A stretch of 64,000 nucleotides of DNA from JAOPZW01 sp963764585 (GTDB lineage: Bacteria > Actinomycetota > Thermoleophilia > Solirubrobacterales > Solirubrobacteraceae). Position 1 is the stretch's first letter, and each line of letters opens with the position of its first letter. Below, in pieces: positions 48,049 through 56,580 of this stretch. The stretch covers positions 372,001-436,000 of the forward strand of contig CAVXTB010000003.1 in the NCBI GenBank assembly GCA_963764585.1, in the 5' to 3' direction. The notes beneath the pieces are model-generated. The model was not told where the DNA came from and made no database searches. It was given only the letters and a program-made list of their open reading frames with translations. Both the position numbers and the translations under genes were made by a program.

Positions 48049-48939
48049 GTGGAGCTCGGCGTCCATCTGCCGCTGATGCCGTTCGGCGAGGAGCCGCTCT
48101 CGCTCGGCCGCCTCACCCGGGCCGTGGACGCCGCCAGGGACTGTGGCTTCAGCGCCGTGTCGGCCAACGACCACTTCGTCTTCCAGACCGCGTGGCTCGA
48201 CGGGCCGACCGCGCTGGCGAGCGTGATCGAGCGCTCCGGGCGGATGACGCTCGCCACGACGGTGGCGCTCGCCGTGCTGCGCGGTCCCGTGCCGCTGGCC
48301 AAGGCGCTCGCGGCCATCGACATCCTCTCCGAGGGCCGGCTCGTCGCGGCCGTCGGGCCGGGGTCGTCGAAGCGCGACTACGACGCCGTCGGCCTGGACT
48401 TCGACGAGCGCTGGAAGCTGTTCGACGAGGCGATCGACACGCTGCGGGCGCTGCTCGGCGGGGAGTCGCCGCCCGTCGAGCTCGCCCCGGCACCGACGGG
48501 CCCGGTGCCGCTGTGGATCGGCAGCTGGGGCTCGGAGGCGGGGCTGGCCCGGGTGGCGCGGGCGGGCGACGGCTGGCTCGCCTCCGCCTACAACACGACG
48601 CCTGAGCGCTTCGCTGTCGCGCGCGCGAACCTGGCGAGGGCGCTCGAGCGGCGGGGGAGGGACGCCGACGGGTTCCCCAACGCGCTTGCGACGATGTGGA
48701 CCTGGGTCACCGACGATCGCGCCGACGGCGACCGGGTCCTGCGCGACGTGCTCGCTCCGCTGCTCGGTCGCGACCCCGACGAGCTGCGTGAGCAGGTCTG
48801 CGTCGGCCCGGTGGGGCACTGCGCGCAGCTTCTGTCGCGCTACGCGCAGGCCGGGTGCCAGCGCGTCTACCTGTGGCCGCTGGGCGACGAGCGCCGTCAG
48901 CTCGAGCGCGTCGCCGGCGACCTGCTCCCGATGCTCTGA
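48049..48939 (+). CDS. LLM class flavin/F420-dependent oxidoreductase
   Basis: A 296-residue luciferase-like protein: ELGVHLPLMPFGEEP, VSANDHFVF, LATTVALAVLRGPVPLAKALAAIDILSEGRLVAAVGPGSSKRDYDAVG, LWIGSWGSEAGLARVARAGDGWLASAYNT. The pattern fits the F420-dependent subgroup common in actinobacteria. GTG start at 48049 as no earlier start preserves the N-terminal strand. Its end overlaps the convergent PaaX gene by 43 nt. Confidence 0.82.
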   Translation: MELGVHLPLMPFGEEPLSLGRLTRAVDAARDCGFSAVSANDHFVFQTAWLDGPTALASVIERSGRMTLATTVALAVLRGPVPLAKALAAIDILSEGRLVAAVGPGSSKRDYDAVGLDFDERWKLFDEAIDTLRALLGGESPPVELAPAPTGPVPLWIGSWGSEAGLARVARAGDGWLASAYNTTPERFAVARANLARALERRGRDADGFPNALATMWTWVTDDRADGDRVLRDVLAPLLGRDPDELREQVCVGPVGHCAQLLSRYAQAGCQRVYLWPLGDERRQLERVAGDLLPML

Positions 48940-49760
48940 GCCCGGCGCTCCAGCGCGGCGAAGTGCTCCTGCGCCGCCGCGTGCCACTGGCCGTGGCGCT
49001 CCTGGAACAGGTCGTGGGCGCGCTTGCGCGGCCAGCCGCGCGGGAGCATGTCGGCGGGCAGGTCGGGGTCGAGGAAGGGGAACTTGCGCCACTCGTGGAC
49101 CATCTGCGTCTGGGCGCGGAACATCGCCTCGGGCGAGCCGGGGCGCAGGCGCCCGAAGCGCGCGAGGAAGGCGCGGTAGGCGCCCGCGACCCCCTCGAGG
49201 TCCCACGCCTCGGCGACGACCTTCGCGGGATCGCCGATGCCGCCGATCTGCGCGAAGAACGAGACGACCTCGGCGACCGAGCCGTCGCCGGCGGCGTCGA
49301 GCAGCTCGCGCTCGCGCTCGACGTGCGGGCTGATCCACAGCCCGCCGCCGAGCGAGCCGAAGCCCGCCCAGGCCAGGCGCGTGCGCACGCGGTGGCGGAC
49401 CTCGCGGCGCTCCTCGGGGACGCGCAGCACGACGAGCAGCCAGTGGCCGTCCCAGTCCCACGGCTCCCCGAACGAGTAGATGCGCTCGGTGCCCGAGCGC
49501 AGCATGTCGGCGGTGGCGGGGGTGAGCTGCACGCGCGAGCGGCGCCCGTGGCGCTCGGTGCGCAGCCAGCCGGCCGCGGCGCTGCGGGCGAGCGCGCGCC
49601 GCGCGGCCGGCGTCTTGTGCCCGAGCGTCTCCAGCGCGCCGATGAGGGTCTCCTGCCAGGCGCCGCCGGACGCCGGCAGGACGTACTCGCCGAGCAGCGT
49701 CAGCAGGACCGAGCGGGCGGCCGGCGCGCCCACGGCCCGGCGGCGCAGCTGGTCGTTCAC
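48897..49760 (-). CDS. PaaX family transcriptional regulator
   Basis: A 287-residue regulator. The N-terminal winged helix (SVLLTLLGEYVLPASGGAWQETLIGALETLGHKTPAARRALARSAAAGWL), central PaaX domain (WDWDGHWLLVVLRVPEERREVRHRVRTRLAWAGFGSLGGGLWISPH) and C-terminal PaaX_C (RAQTQMVHEWRKFPFLDPDLPADMLPRGWPRKRAHDLF) match PaaX, the phenylacetyl-CoA-responsive repressor. It is divergent from the thioesterase/ThDP-enzyme operon, its most likely target; aryl-CoA genes elsewhere in the window may also respond. GTG start. Confidence 0.9.
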   Translation of the reverse strand: MNDQLRRRAVGAPAARSVLLTLLGEYVLPASGGAWQETLIGALETLGHKTPAARRALARSAAAGWLRTERHGRRSRVQLTPATADMLRSGTERIYSFGEPWDWDGHWLLVVLRVPEERREVRHRVRTRLAWAGFGSLGGGLWISPHVERERELLDAAGDGSVAEVVSFFAQIGGIGDPAKVVAEAWDLEGVAGAYRAFLARFGRLRPGSPEAMFRAQTQMVHEWRKFPFLDPDLPADMLPRGWPRKRAHDLFQERHGQWHAAAQEHFAALERRAQSIGSRSPATRSS

Positions 49761-49810
49761 GTCACCGCACGTTACCGGCGCGCGACGGATCTGCGGTTAT
49801 CGTCACGCCG

Positions 49811-50245
49811 ATGTCGCACGACGATCGACTACCCGACCCGGCGCGGATCGTCCTGCGCCGGCGCATCGAGTGGATCGACACCGACGCCGCCGGGATCTAC
49901 CACTGGACCACGGCGTTCCGGCTCGCCGAGGCCGCCGAGGCGGCGCTCCACACGGCGCTGGGGATCGCGGACTTCACCTTCGGCGCCACGCCGCGCCTCG
50001 CGGTGGCGGCGAGCTTCGCCCGCCCGCTGCGCTTCAACGATCCCGTCGACGTCGAGGTCGCGGTGGCCGCGATCGGCCGCTCGTCGCTCGACTACCGGAT
50101 CACCATCACCGCCGACGACGGGCCCGCTGCGGAGGGCAGCGTGAAGGTCTGCCTCATCGATCGCGAGAGCGGCCGCGCGACGCCGTGGCCCGACGACGTC
50201 CGCGAGCGCCTGGCCGCCGGAGGACTGCAGGATGCTGGTCGCTGA
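49811..50245 (+). CDS. 4-hydroxybenzoyl-CoA thioesterase-like hotdog protein
   Basis: A 144-residue single hotdog-fold protein. The Asp of the 4HBT motif lies in WIDTDAAGIYHWTTAFRLAEAAEAALH, then FARPLRFNDPVDVEVAVAAIGRSSLDYRITI. It hydrolyses acyl-CoA thioesters, probably an aryl-CoA. It overlaps the ThDP enzyme start by 14 nt and is the first gene of a three-gene operon under PaaX control by position. Confidence 0.82.
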   Translation: MSHDDRLPDPARIVLRRRIEWIDTDAAGIYHWTTAFRLAEAAEAALHTALGIADFTFGATPRLAVAASFARPLRFNDPVDVEVAVAAIGRSSLDYRITITADDGPAAEGSVKVCLIDRESGRATPWPDDVRERLAAGGLQDAGR

Positions 50246-51863
50246 GGCGGTCGGCCGCGCGTTGCCGGCGCTCGGCGTCGACGTCGTCTTCGGCCTGATG
50301 GGCAGCGGCAACCTCGCGGTCACCAACGCGATGCGCGACGCCGGCGCGCGCTTCTACGCCGCGCGCCACGAGGGCGGCGCGATCTGCATGGCCGACGGCT
50401 ACGGCCGCGTCAGCGGGCGGGTCGCGGCTTGCAGCGTCCACCAGGGGCCGGGACTGACGAACGCCGTGACCGGCCTGACGGAGGCGGCCAAGAGCCGCAC
50501 GCCCCTGATCGTGCTCGCGCCCGAGACGCCGAGCGCCGCGCTGCGGTCGAACTTCCGCATCGACCAGGTCGGGCTCGTCGAGGCGGTGGGGGCGACCGCC
50601 GAGCGCGTCCACGGGCCCGCCACTGCGGCGCAGGACGTGGCGCGCGCCGTGCGCCGCGCGCGCGTGGAGCGCCGCGCGGTGGTGCTGATGCTGCCGCTCG
50701 ATGTGCAGGCGGCCGAGTGCCCCGACGGACCGCCGCCGGCCGGCGGCCCCGCCTTCGAGCGCCCGGCGCCGGCGGACGCCGCCGTGCGCGCCGCGGCCGA
50801 CGTGGTCGCGCGCGCCGAGCGCCCGGCGATCGTCGCGGGGCGTGGCGCCGTGCTCGCCGGGGCGGGCCCCGCGCTGCGCGCGCTGGGCGAGCGCTGCGGG
50901 GCCGTGCTCGCGACGAGCGCGGTCGCGAACGGGCTCTTCGCCGGCGACCCGTACGACCTCGGCATCGCCGGCGGCTTCGCGTCGCCGCTCGCCGCGCGGC
51001 TGCTCGCCGAGGCCGACGCCGTGATCGCCTTCGGGGCCTCGCTGAACCAGTGGACGACGAAGCACGGCACGCTGCCGGCCGCGGGCGCGACGGTCGTGCA
51101 GGTCGACCTCGACGCCGAGGCGATCGGCGCGCACCGTCCCGTCGACCTCGGCGTTGTCGCGGATGCCGCCGCCACCGCGCAGGCCCTGCTCGACGCGCTC
51201 CCGGCGCCCACGGCAACGCAGCGCACGCCCGAGCTGGCTGCCGAGATCGCCGCGCACCGCTGGCGCGACGAGCCGTTCGCCGCGAGCACCAGGCCCGACG
51301 TGCTCGACCCGCGCGCGCTGAGCATCGCCCTCGACGACCTGCTCCCGATCGAGCGCACCGTCGTCGTCGACTCGGGCGCGTTCATGGGCTGGCCGTCGAT
51401 GTACCTGCGCGTGCCCGACGCGGCCGGCTTCGTCTTCCCGCAGGCCTTCCAGTGCGTCGGGCTCGCGCTCGGCAACGCCATCGGCGCCGCGATCGCGCGG
51501 CCCGAGCGGCTCACCGTGGCCGCGGTCGGCGACGGCGGCGTCCTGCTGTCGCTGCCCGAGCTCGAGACGCTCGGGCGCCTGGGCCTGCCGCTGCTCGTCG
51601 TCATCTACGACGACGCGGCCTACGGCGCCGAGGTCCACCACTTCGCCCCGATGGGCGAGGCCGTCGACCTCGCGCAGTTCCCCGACACCGACTTCGCCGC
51701 CCTCGCCGAGGCGGCCGGCTGCCGCGGCCTGACCGCGCGCAGCCTCGACGACCTCGACGGCGTGCGCGCGTGGCTGGACGTCCGCGACCGCCCGCTCGTG
51801 CTCGACGCCAAGGTCGATCCGGCGATCTGCGGCAAATGGCTCGAAGAAGCGTTCCGACACTAG
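50232..51863 (+). CDS. ThDP-dependent decarboxylase/lyase
   Basis: A 543-residue three-domain ThDP enzyme. Catalytic Glu in RHEGGAICMADGYGR (PYR domain), the middle Rossmann-like domain, then the ThDP motif GDGGVLLSLPEL...VIYDDAAYG (GDG to NN-like). The family includes acetolactate synthase, benzoylformate decarboxylase and 2-hydroxyacyl-CoA lyase; the sequence does not choose among them. It follows the thioesterase with overlap and precedes a cyclase-family hydrolase, suggesting degradation of an oxo-acid derived from an aryl-CoA. Confidence 0.8.
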   Translation: MLVAEAVGRALPALGVDVVFGLMGSGNLAVTNAMRDAGARFYAARHEGGAICMADGYGRVSGRVAACSVHQGPGLTNAVTGLTEAAKSRTPLIVLAPETPSAALRSNFRIDQVGLVEAVGATAERVHGPATAAQDVARAVRRARVERRAVVLMLPLDVQAAECPDGPPPAGGPAFERPAPADAAVRAAADVVARAERPAIVAGRGAVLAGAGPALRALGERCGAVLATSAVANGLFAGDPYDLGIAGGFASPLAARLLAEADAVIAFGASLNQWTTKHGTLPAAGATVVQVDLDAEAIGAHRPVDLGVVADAAATAQALLDALPAPTATQRTPELAAEIAAHRWRDEPFAASTRPDVLDPRALSIALDDLLPIERTVVVDSGAFMGWPSMYLRVPDAAGFVFPQAFQCVGLALGNAIGAAIARPERLTVAAVGDGGVLLSLPELETLGRLGLPLLVVIYDDAAYGAEVHHFAPMGEAVDLAQFPDTDFAALAEAAGCRGLTARSLDDLDGVRAWLDVRDRPLVLDAKVDPAICGKWLEEAFRH

Positions 51864-51873
51864 GAGGGATGGC

Positions 51874-52641
51874 ATGTCCGTGCTGAACGATCTCGCCGGT
51901 GCCCTGCAGTCCGGCGCCGTGCGCGTCGTCGATCTCACCCAGCCGCTCAGCGAGCGCACGCCGGTGCTCGTGCTGCCCGAGCCGTTCGCCAACACGCCCG
52001 GGCTCAGCCGGCGCGAGCTGAGCCGCTACGACGACCGCGGCCCGGCGTGGGCGTGGGACGTGCTCGAGATCGGCGAGCACGTCGGCACGCACTTCGACGC
52101 CCCGATCCACTGGATCACCGGGCGCGACGGCGAGGACGTCGCGAGCGTCCCACCCGGTCGGCTCGTCGGCCCCGCGGTGGTCATCGACCGCTCGGCCGAG
52201 GCCGGCGAGGACCCCGACTACCTGCTGCGCGTCGAGGACATCCGTGCCCACGAGGCCGAGCACGGCGCCATCCAGGAGGGCGCGTGGCTGCTGCTGCGCA
52301 CCGGCTGGGACGCGCGCGCCGCCGACCAGGAGGCCTTCCTCAACGTCTCCGACGGCGCTCCGCACACGCCCGGGATCGGCGCCGAGTGCGCCCGCTGGCT
52401 TGCCGAGGAGAGCCCGTTCGTCGGCGTGGGCGTCGAGACGGTCGGCACCGACGCCGGCGCCGCCGGCGGCTTCGACCCGCCGTTCCCCGTGCACCACTAC
52501 ATGCTGGGCGCCGGCAAGTACGGCCTCACGCAGCTGGCCAACCTCGCCGAGTTGCCGCCGGTCGGCGCGATCGTCGTCGTGGCGCCCCTGCGGCTGGTGC
52601 GCGGCACCGGCAGCCCGTCGCGGGTGCTCGCGCTCGTCTAG
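51874..52641 (+). CDS. Cyclase family protein (kynurenine formamidase-like)
   Basis: A 255-residue metal hydrolase of the cyclase family. The hallmark HxGTHxDxPxH is present as GEHVGTHFDAPIHWI, with the later His/Glu in VGVETVGTD and the PFPVHHYMLG segment. Family members open cyclic or amide bonds (formylkynurenine, isatin). AGGAGG lies 6 nt before the ATG, 10 nt after the ThDP gene stop. Third gene of the operon. Ends 4 nt inside the convergent small ORF. Confidence 0.85.
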   Translation: MSVLNDLAGALQSGAVRVVDLTQPLSERTPVLVLPEPFANTPGLSRRELSRYDDRGPAWAWDVLEIGEHVGTHFDAPIHWITGRDGEDVASVPPGRLVGPAVVIDRSAEAGEDPDYLLRVEDIRAHEAEHGAIQEGAWLLLRTGWDARAADQEAFLNVSDGAPHTPGIGAECARWLAEESPFVGVGVETVGTDAGAAGGFDPPFPVHHYMLGAGKYGLTQLANLAELPPVGAIVVVAPLRLVRGTGSPSRVLALV

Positions 52642-53051
52642 TGCTCGTGCGCCAGGCGTTGCTCGGGCCACACGCGCGGCAGGCGCCCCATGTGCCCCTG
52701 CTCGGCGCGGCGGATGGCGCGGGCGCGCTGGGCCAGCAGGAAGGCGAGCTCGCCGCTTGGCCGGCACGGATCGGCGATCAGGTGGTCGTCGTCGAGCGAG
52801 ACGGCGGCCCACGGCTCGTCGTCGACGTCGGCGAGCAGCACGACGCCCCGCGGCGGCCGGCTGGAGTCGAGCCCGGCGAGGCGCTCGAGGTCGGCGGCGT
52901 CGTCGGGCGTCGCGTAGCGGATCGTCAGCGTCTGCCCGTGGGCGTGCGGCGCGCGGCCCTGCTCGAGGTCCCGCTGCGGCCCTGCCACCAGACGCCACCA
53001 TGCTTGAGCGGACATGTCGACCATGATCCGCCGCAGGCGGCCTTCGCACAT
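52638..53051 (-). CDS. Hypothetical protein, GNAT-like fragment
   Basis: A 137-residue protein resembling the first strands of a GNAT acetyltransferase (LTIRYATPDDAADLERLAGLDSSRP, then GVVLLADVDDEPWAAVSLDDDHLIADP) but lacking the C-terminal acetyl-CoA-binding half; it ends soon after AFLLAQRARAIRRAEQ. It may be a regulator-like paralogue or a truncated enzyme. Start is uncertain: ATG 53024 and 53015 are alternatives and none has a clear Shine-Dalgarno. Confidence 0.6.
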   Translation of the reverse strand: MCEGRLRRIMVDMSAQAWWRLVAGPQRDLEQGRAPHAHGQTLTIRYATPDDAADLERLAGLDSSRPPRGVVLLADVDDEPWAAVSLDDDHLIADPCRPSGELAFLLAQRARAIRRAEQGHMGRLPRVWPEQRLAHEH

Positions 53052-53085
53052 CGGGAGGATGGAGCATCTTTCGGGTGGCGACCAC

Positions 53086-53481
53086 TTAGGGCGCCGGCTC
53101 GACCGGCAGCCCGGCCGCGCGCCACGCCTGGAAGCCGCCGTCGAGGTCCGTCGCGCTCGTCAGCCCGAGCTCGTGCAGCGTCGCCGCGGCGAGGCTCGAC
53201 TGGTAGCCCTCGTTGCACATGACGATGAGCTGGCGCTCGCGGCCGTCGATGGCCGGATCGCGGTGGGCGCTGGCGGGATCGCAGCGCCACTCGAGCACGT
53301 TGCGCGGGATGTAGGTGCTGCCGGGCACGACGCCGTCGGCGGCCCGCTGGCTCTCGGAGCGGATGTCGACGAGCAGCGCGCCGCGGGCGATCGCCGCGCT
53401 GGCCTGCGCGGGGTCGAGGCGTTCCAGGCGCCCTCGCGCCTCTGCGAGCAGGTCGTCGACGGTCTTGGTCCGTGGAGCCAT
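53086..53481 (-). CDS. Rhodanese-like sulfurtransferase
   Basis: A 131-residue single rhodanese domain: GALLVDIRSESQRAADGVVPGSTYIPRNVLEWRC, the active-site loop with Cys89 in VMCNEGYQSSLAA, and LDGGFQAWRAAGLPV. It transfers a sulfane sulfur atom to thiols. Divergent from the LysR gene; with the persulfide dioxygenase-like protein downstream of it, a sulfane-sulfur handling unit is likely. The dyad CATACGCCGTATG (53479-53491) overlaps the start. Confidence 0.85.
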   Translation of the reverse strand: MAPRTKTVDDLLAEARGRLERLDPAQASAAIARGALLVDIRSESQRAADGVVPGSTYIPRNVLEWRCDPASAHRDPAIDGRERQLIVMCNEGYQSSLAAATLHELGLTSATDLDGGFQAWRAAGLPVEPAP

Positions 53482-53491
53482 ACGCCGTATG
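53479..53491. promoter_or_regulatory. Dyad CATACGCCGTATG at rhodanese start
   Basis: Arms CATACG and CGTATG with a 1-nt spacer span the rhodanese start codon in the 33-nt gap to the divergent LysR gene. It may be part of a LysR binding site, but the distance to the LysR start is very short. Confidence 0.35.
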
Positions 53492-53514
53492 CTCGCAGCC
53501 GAACGGTTGCAGCG

Positions 53515-54459
53515 ATGGCTTTCCCTGACGGCATAGTCGACGCCCTCGATCCCAGCAGGTTGCGCCTGCTGGTCGAGGTGGGGCGTCAGGGCTCGATCTC
53601 GGCCGCCGCCGACGTGTGCCGGATGGGCCAGCCGTCGGCGACCAAGCACCTGCAGACGCTCGAGGCGGCGCTGCAGACGAAGCTGCTCGAGCGCAACGGC
53701 CGCGCCAGCCGGCTCACCGAGGCCGGCGAGGTCGTCGCCACCCACGCTCAGCGCGTCCTCGACACGCTCGAGGGCATGCACGAGGAGCTGCGTGCGCTCG
53801 ACGGCGCCGAGCGCGGCACGCTGTCGCTGGCCGCCTCGACGACGCCTGGCAGCTACGTGCTGCCGTCGCTGCTGCAGTGCTTCGCCGAGCGCCATCCGCG
53901 CGTCGACGTCGACGTGACGATGGGCTCGAGCGCCTGGGTGGCCGAACGCGTCGCGCGGCGCGAGGTGGCGCTGGGGCTCGCCGGTGAGCTCGACCTGCCG
54001 TCCGGGGTGCTCGCGCAGCCGTGGCTGGAGGACGAGATCGTCGGGATCGCGGCGCCGGGCGCGCTGCGGCTGCGGCGCGGGCGCGTGGACGCCGCACGCC
54101 TCGCCGACCTCACGCTGCTCGTGCGCGAGCGGGGATCGAGCACGCGGGTGGTGGCTGACCGCTTCCTCGCGAGCGTGGGCTGCCGGTTCGCCAAGCGCTG
54201 GGAGCTCGAGTCCGACGAGGCGATCAAGCGCTCGGTGGCGGCCGGGCTGGGCGTGGGCTTCCTCTCGCGCCTGGTCGTCGCCGACGAGCTCGAGCGCGGA
54301 GAGCTCGTGTGCTTCGGCCTGGAAGGAGCCGAGCCGGTTCGGCGGCGGATCTACCTCCTGCGTCCCGACGGGCGCGAGCCCACGCCTTCGGAGCGCGCGT
54401 TCATCCAGACGCTGACCGAGTGCTGCGCCGCGAACATCGCGGGCTGCATCATCCCGTGA
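53515..54459 (+). CDS. LysR family transcriptional regulator
   Basis: A 314-residue LysR protein: helix-turn-helix in LRLLVEVGRQGSISAAADVCRMGQPSATKHLQTLEAALQTKLLERNGRASRLTEAGE, then the substrate-binding domain with GTLSLAASTTPGSYVLPSLLQCFAERHPRVDVDVTMGSS and GLGVGFLSRLVV. The layout matches CysL/CbbR-like members. It lies between the rhodanese and the MBL genes and probably senses a sulfur compound or catabolite. ATG at 53515, as the HTH starts there. Confidence 0.88.
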   Translation: MAFPDGIVDALDPSRLRLLVEVGRQGSISAAADVCRMGQPSATKHLQTLEAALQTKLLERNGRASRLTEAGEVVATHAQRVLDTLEGMHEELRALDGAERGTLSLAASTTPGSYVLPSLLQCFAERHPRVDVDVTMGSSAWVAERVARREVALGLAGELDLPSGVLAQPWLEDEIVGIAAPGALRLRRGRVDAARLADLTLLVRERGSSTRVVADRFLASVGCRFAKRWELESDEAIKRSVAAGLGVGFLSRLVVADELERGELVCFGLEGAEPVRRRIYLLRPDGREPTPSERAFIQTLTECCAANIAGCIIP

Positions 54460-54532
54460 TATTCCGCTCCGGCAAGCGTCGTATCGCTCATCTGCTCTAG
54501 GAGCATGATCGCGGCGACACTACCGTCGGTCG

Positions 54533-55297
54533 ATGTACTTCCGCCAGGTCCTGAACGACGACACGGCCTGCGCCTCGTATGTGCTCGGCTGCAAGACGAA
54601 GGCCATGTTCGCGGTCGTCGATCCCCACGCCGATCTCGTCGACGAGTACGTCCGCCTGGCTGACGCGCAGGGCGTTCCGATCGTCGCGGTGCTCGAGACG
54701 CACGTGCACGCCGACCACGTCTCGGGCCTGCCCGAGCTGGTGAGGCGCACCGGCGCGACCGCCTACCTGCCGGCGGGCGCCGGCGTCGACTTCGAGCACC
54801 GCAGCCTCGCCGACGGCGACGTCCTGCGGCTCGGCAACACCGAGATCCACGCGATCGCCACGCCCGGCCACGCACTCGCCCACCACGCCTATCTGGTCAT
54901 CGACCACGTGCGTGGGCCCGAGCCGTGGTTCGTGCTCAGCGGCGACGCCCTGCTGATCGGCGACGCGGGGCGCCCCGACCTGCACGCCCATGGCGAGGGC
55001 GCCGCCGAGGGGCTTGCGCGGGCCCTGTACCGCTCGCTCAACGAGCGCCTGCTGACGCTGCCCGATCACCTCGCGCTGTTCCCGGCGCACTACTCGGGCT
55101 CGGTGTGCGGCCGCGGGCTGTCCGCCAACCCGGTGTCGACGATCGGCTTCGAGCGCCGCAACAACGGTGCGCTGCAGCACGACACCGAGGAGGCGTTCGT
55201 CGACGCGCTGCTGCGCGACGTGCCGCCCGCGCCCGAGCGCTACGCCGAGATCGTGGCGGCCAACCGCGCCGGCGGCGCGCTCGCCGCGGCGTCGTGA
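54533..55297 (+). CDS. MBL-fold persulfide dioxygenase-like protein
   Basis: A 254-residue metallo-beta-lactamase-fold protein with the ETHE1-like signature ETHVHADHVSGLPELVRRTGA (HxHxDH metal site), TPGHALAHHAYLV, and LSGDALLIGDAGRPDL. ETHE1-type enzymes oxidise glutathione persulfide to sulfite using one Fe(II). It pairs functionally with the rhodanese. ATG at 54533; the following MFS gene overlaps it by 4 nt, so it may export the sulfite product or take up a sulfonate. Confidence 0.85.
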   Translation: MYFRQVLNDDTACASYVLGCKTKAMFAVVDPHADLVDEYVRLADAQGVPIVAVLETHVHADHVSGLPELVRRTGATAYLPAGAGVDFEHRSLADGDVLRLGNTEIHAIATPGHALAHHAYLVIDHVRGPEPWFVLSGDALLIGDAGRPDLHAHGEGAAEGLARALYRSLNERLLTLPDHLALFPAHYSGSVCGRGLSANPVSTIGFERRNNGALQHDTEEAFVDALLRDVPPAPERYAEIVAANRAGGALAAAS

Positions 55298-56574
55298 GGC
55301 CGCGCGTCGAGCTCGGCCTGCGCGCCAACGCCGCGCAGTTCTCGCTGCTCGTCGCGATCAACGCCTTCGTCGGGGCGATGGTCGGGCTCGAGCGCTCGAC
55401 GCTGCCGCTCATCGGTCGCGACGACTTCGGCATCGCGTCGAAGGCCGCGGTGCTGTCGTTCATCGTCGCGTTCGGCTTCGCCAAGGCGCTGACCAACCTG
55501 GGGGCGGGCGCCTTCGCCCAGCGTCTTGGGCGCCGCCGGCTGCTGATCGCCGGCTGGGTCGTCGCGCTGCCCGTGCCGCTGCTCGTCGCGGTGGCGCCGA
55601 GCTGGGGCTGGGTCGTCGCCGCCAACGTCCTGCTCGGCATCAACCAGGGGCTCGCGTGGTCCATGACCGTGGTGATGAAGATCGACCTGGTCGGCCCGCG
55701 CCGGCGCGGCCTGGCCCTCGGGCTCAACGAGGCCGCCGGCTACGGCGGCGTCGCGGTCGCCGCCGCGGTCAGCGGCTGGCTGGCGAGCTCCCTGGCGGCG
55801 CGCGACGTGCTCGTCGTGGGCGGCGCGGTGATCGCGGTCGTCGCGCTGGCGGCCAGCGTCCTGCTCGTGCGCGACACCGCAGCGCACGTCGCCGTCGAGC
55901 AGGCGGGCCACGGGGCCACCGGCGACACCATCGCGCCCCGCCTGCGCGAGGCCTTCCCGCGCGCGAGCTGGCGCGAGCCCGCGCTGCGGTCGTGCTCGCA
56001 GGCCGGCCTGGTCAACAACCTCAACGACGCGCTTGCGTGGGGCCTCGTCCCCCTGTTCCTCGCCGCGCACGGCGCCAGCGTGGGGCAGATCGGCCTCGTG
56101 GCCGGCCTCTACCCGGCCGTCTGGGGCGCCGGGCAGATCTGGACCGGCCACTGGTCGGACCGCGTCGGGCGCAAGCCGCTCATCACCTCGGGGATGCTCG
56201 TGCAGGCCGCGGCGCTGACCCTGCTGGCGCTGTCCGACGGCGGCGTCGTCGTGGCGGCCGTGAGCGCCGTCGTGCTCGGCGCCGGCACCGCGCTCGTCTA
56301 CCCGACGCTCATCGCGGCGGTCTCCGACGCGGTGGCGCCGGTGGCGCGCGCGCCGATGGTCGGCGTCTATCGCTTCTGGCGCGACATGGGCTACGTCGCG
56401 GGCGGCGTCATCGCCGGCGTCGTCGCCGACGCGCTGGGCTTCGGCGGCGCGATCGCGATCGTCGCGGGCCTCACGGCGGCCTCCGGGCTGTGGGTGGCGC
56501 TCGACATGCCCGGCAGCGCGAGCGCGCGGCCGCGCCTCCGCACTGGCGCGCGACAGCAGGCCTCCCTACCCTGA
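55294..56574 (+). CDS. MFS transporter
   Basis: A 426-residue 12-TM major facilitator with a GAGAFAQRLGRRRLLIAGWV motif A between TM2 and TM3, GLVPLFLAAHGASVGQIGLVAGLYPAVWGAGQIWTGHWSDRVGRKPLI in the second half. GTG start overlaps the MBL stop by 4 nt, so they are co-translated; a link to sulfur-compound transport is inference. Followed 6 nt later by a TPR protein. Confidence 0.85.
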   Translation: MRPRVELGLRANAAQFSLLVAINAFVGAMVGLERSTLPLIGRDDFGIASKAAVLSFIVAFGFAKALTNLGAGAFAQRLGRRRLLIAGWVVALPVPLLVAVAPSWGWVVAANVLLGINQGLAWSMTVVMKIDLVGPRRRGLALGLNEAAGYGGVAVAAAVSGWLASSLAARDVLVVGGAVIAVVALAASVLLVRDTAAHVAVEQAGHGATGDTIAPRLREAFPRASWREPALRSCSQAGLVNNLNDALAWGLVPLFLAAHGASVGQIGLVAGLYPAVWGAGQIWTGHWSDRVGRKPLITSGMLVQAAALTLLALSDGGVVVAAVSAVVLGAGTALVYPTLIAAVSDAVAPVARAPMVGVYRFWRDMGYVAGGVIAGVVADALGFGGAIAIVAGLTAASGLWVALDMPGSASARPRLRTGARQQASLP

Positions 56575-56580
56575 GCGACG

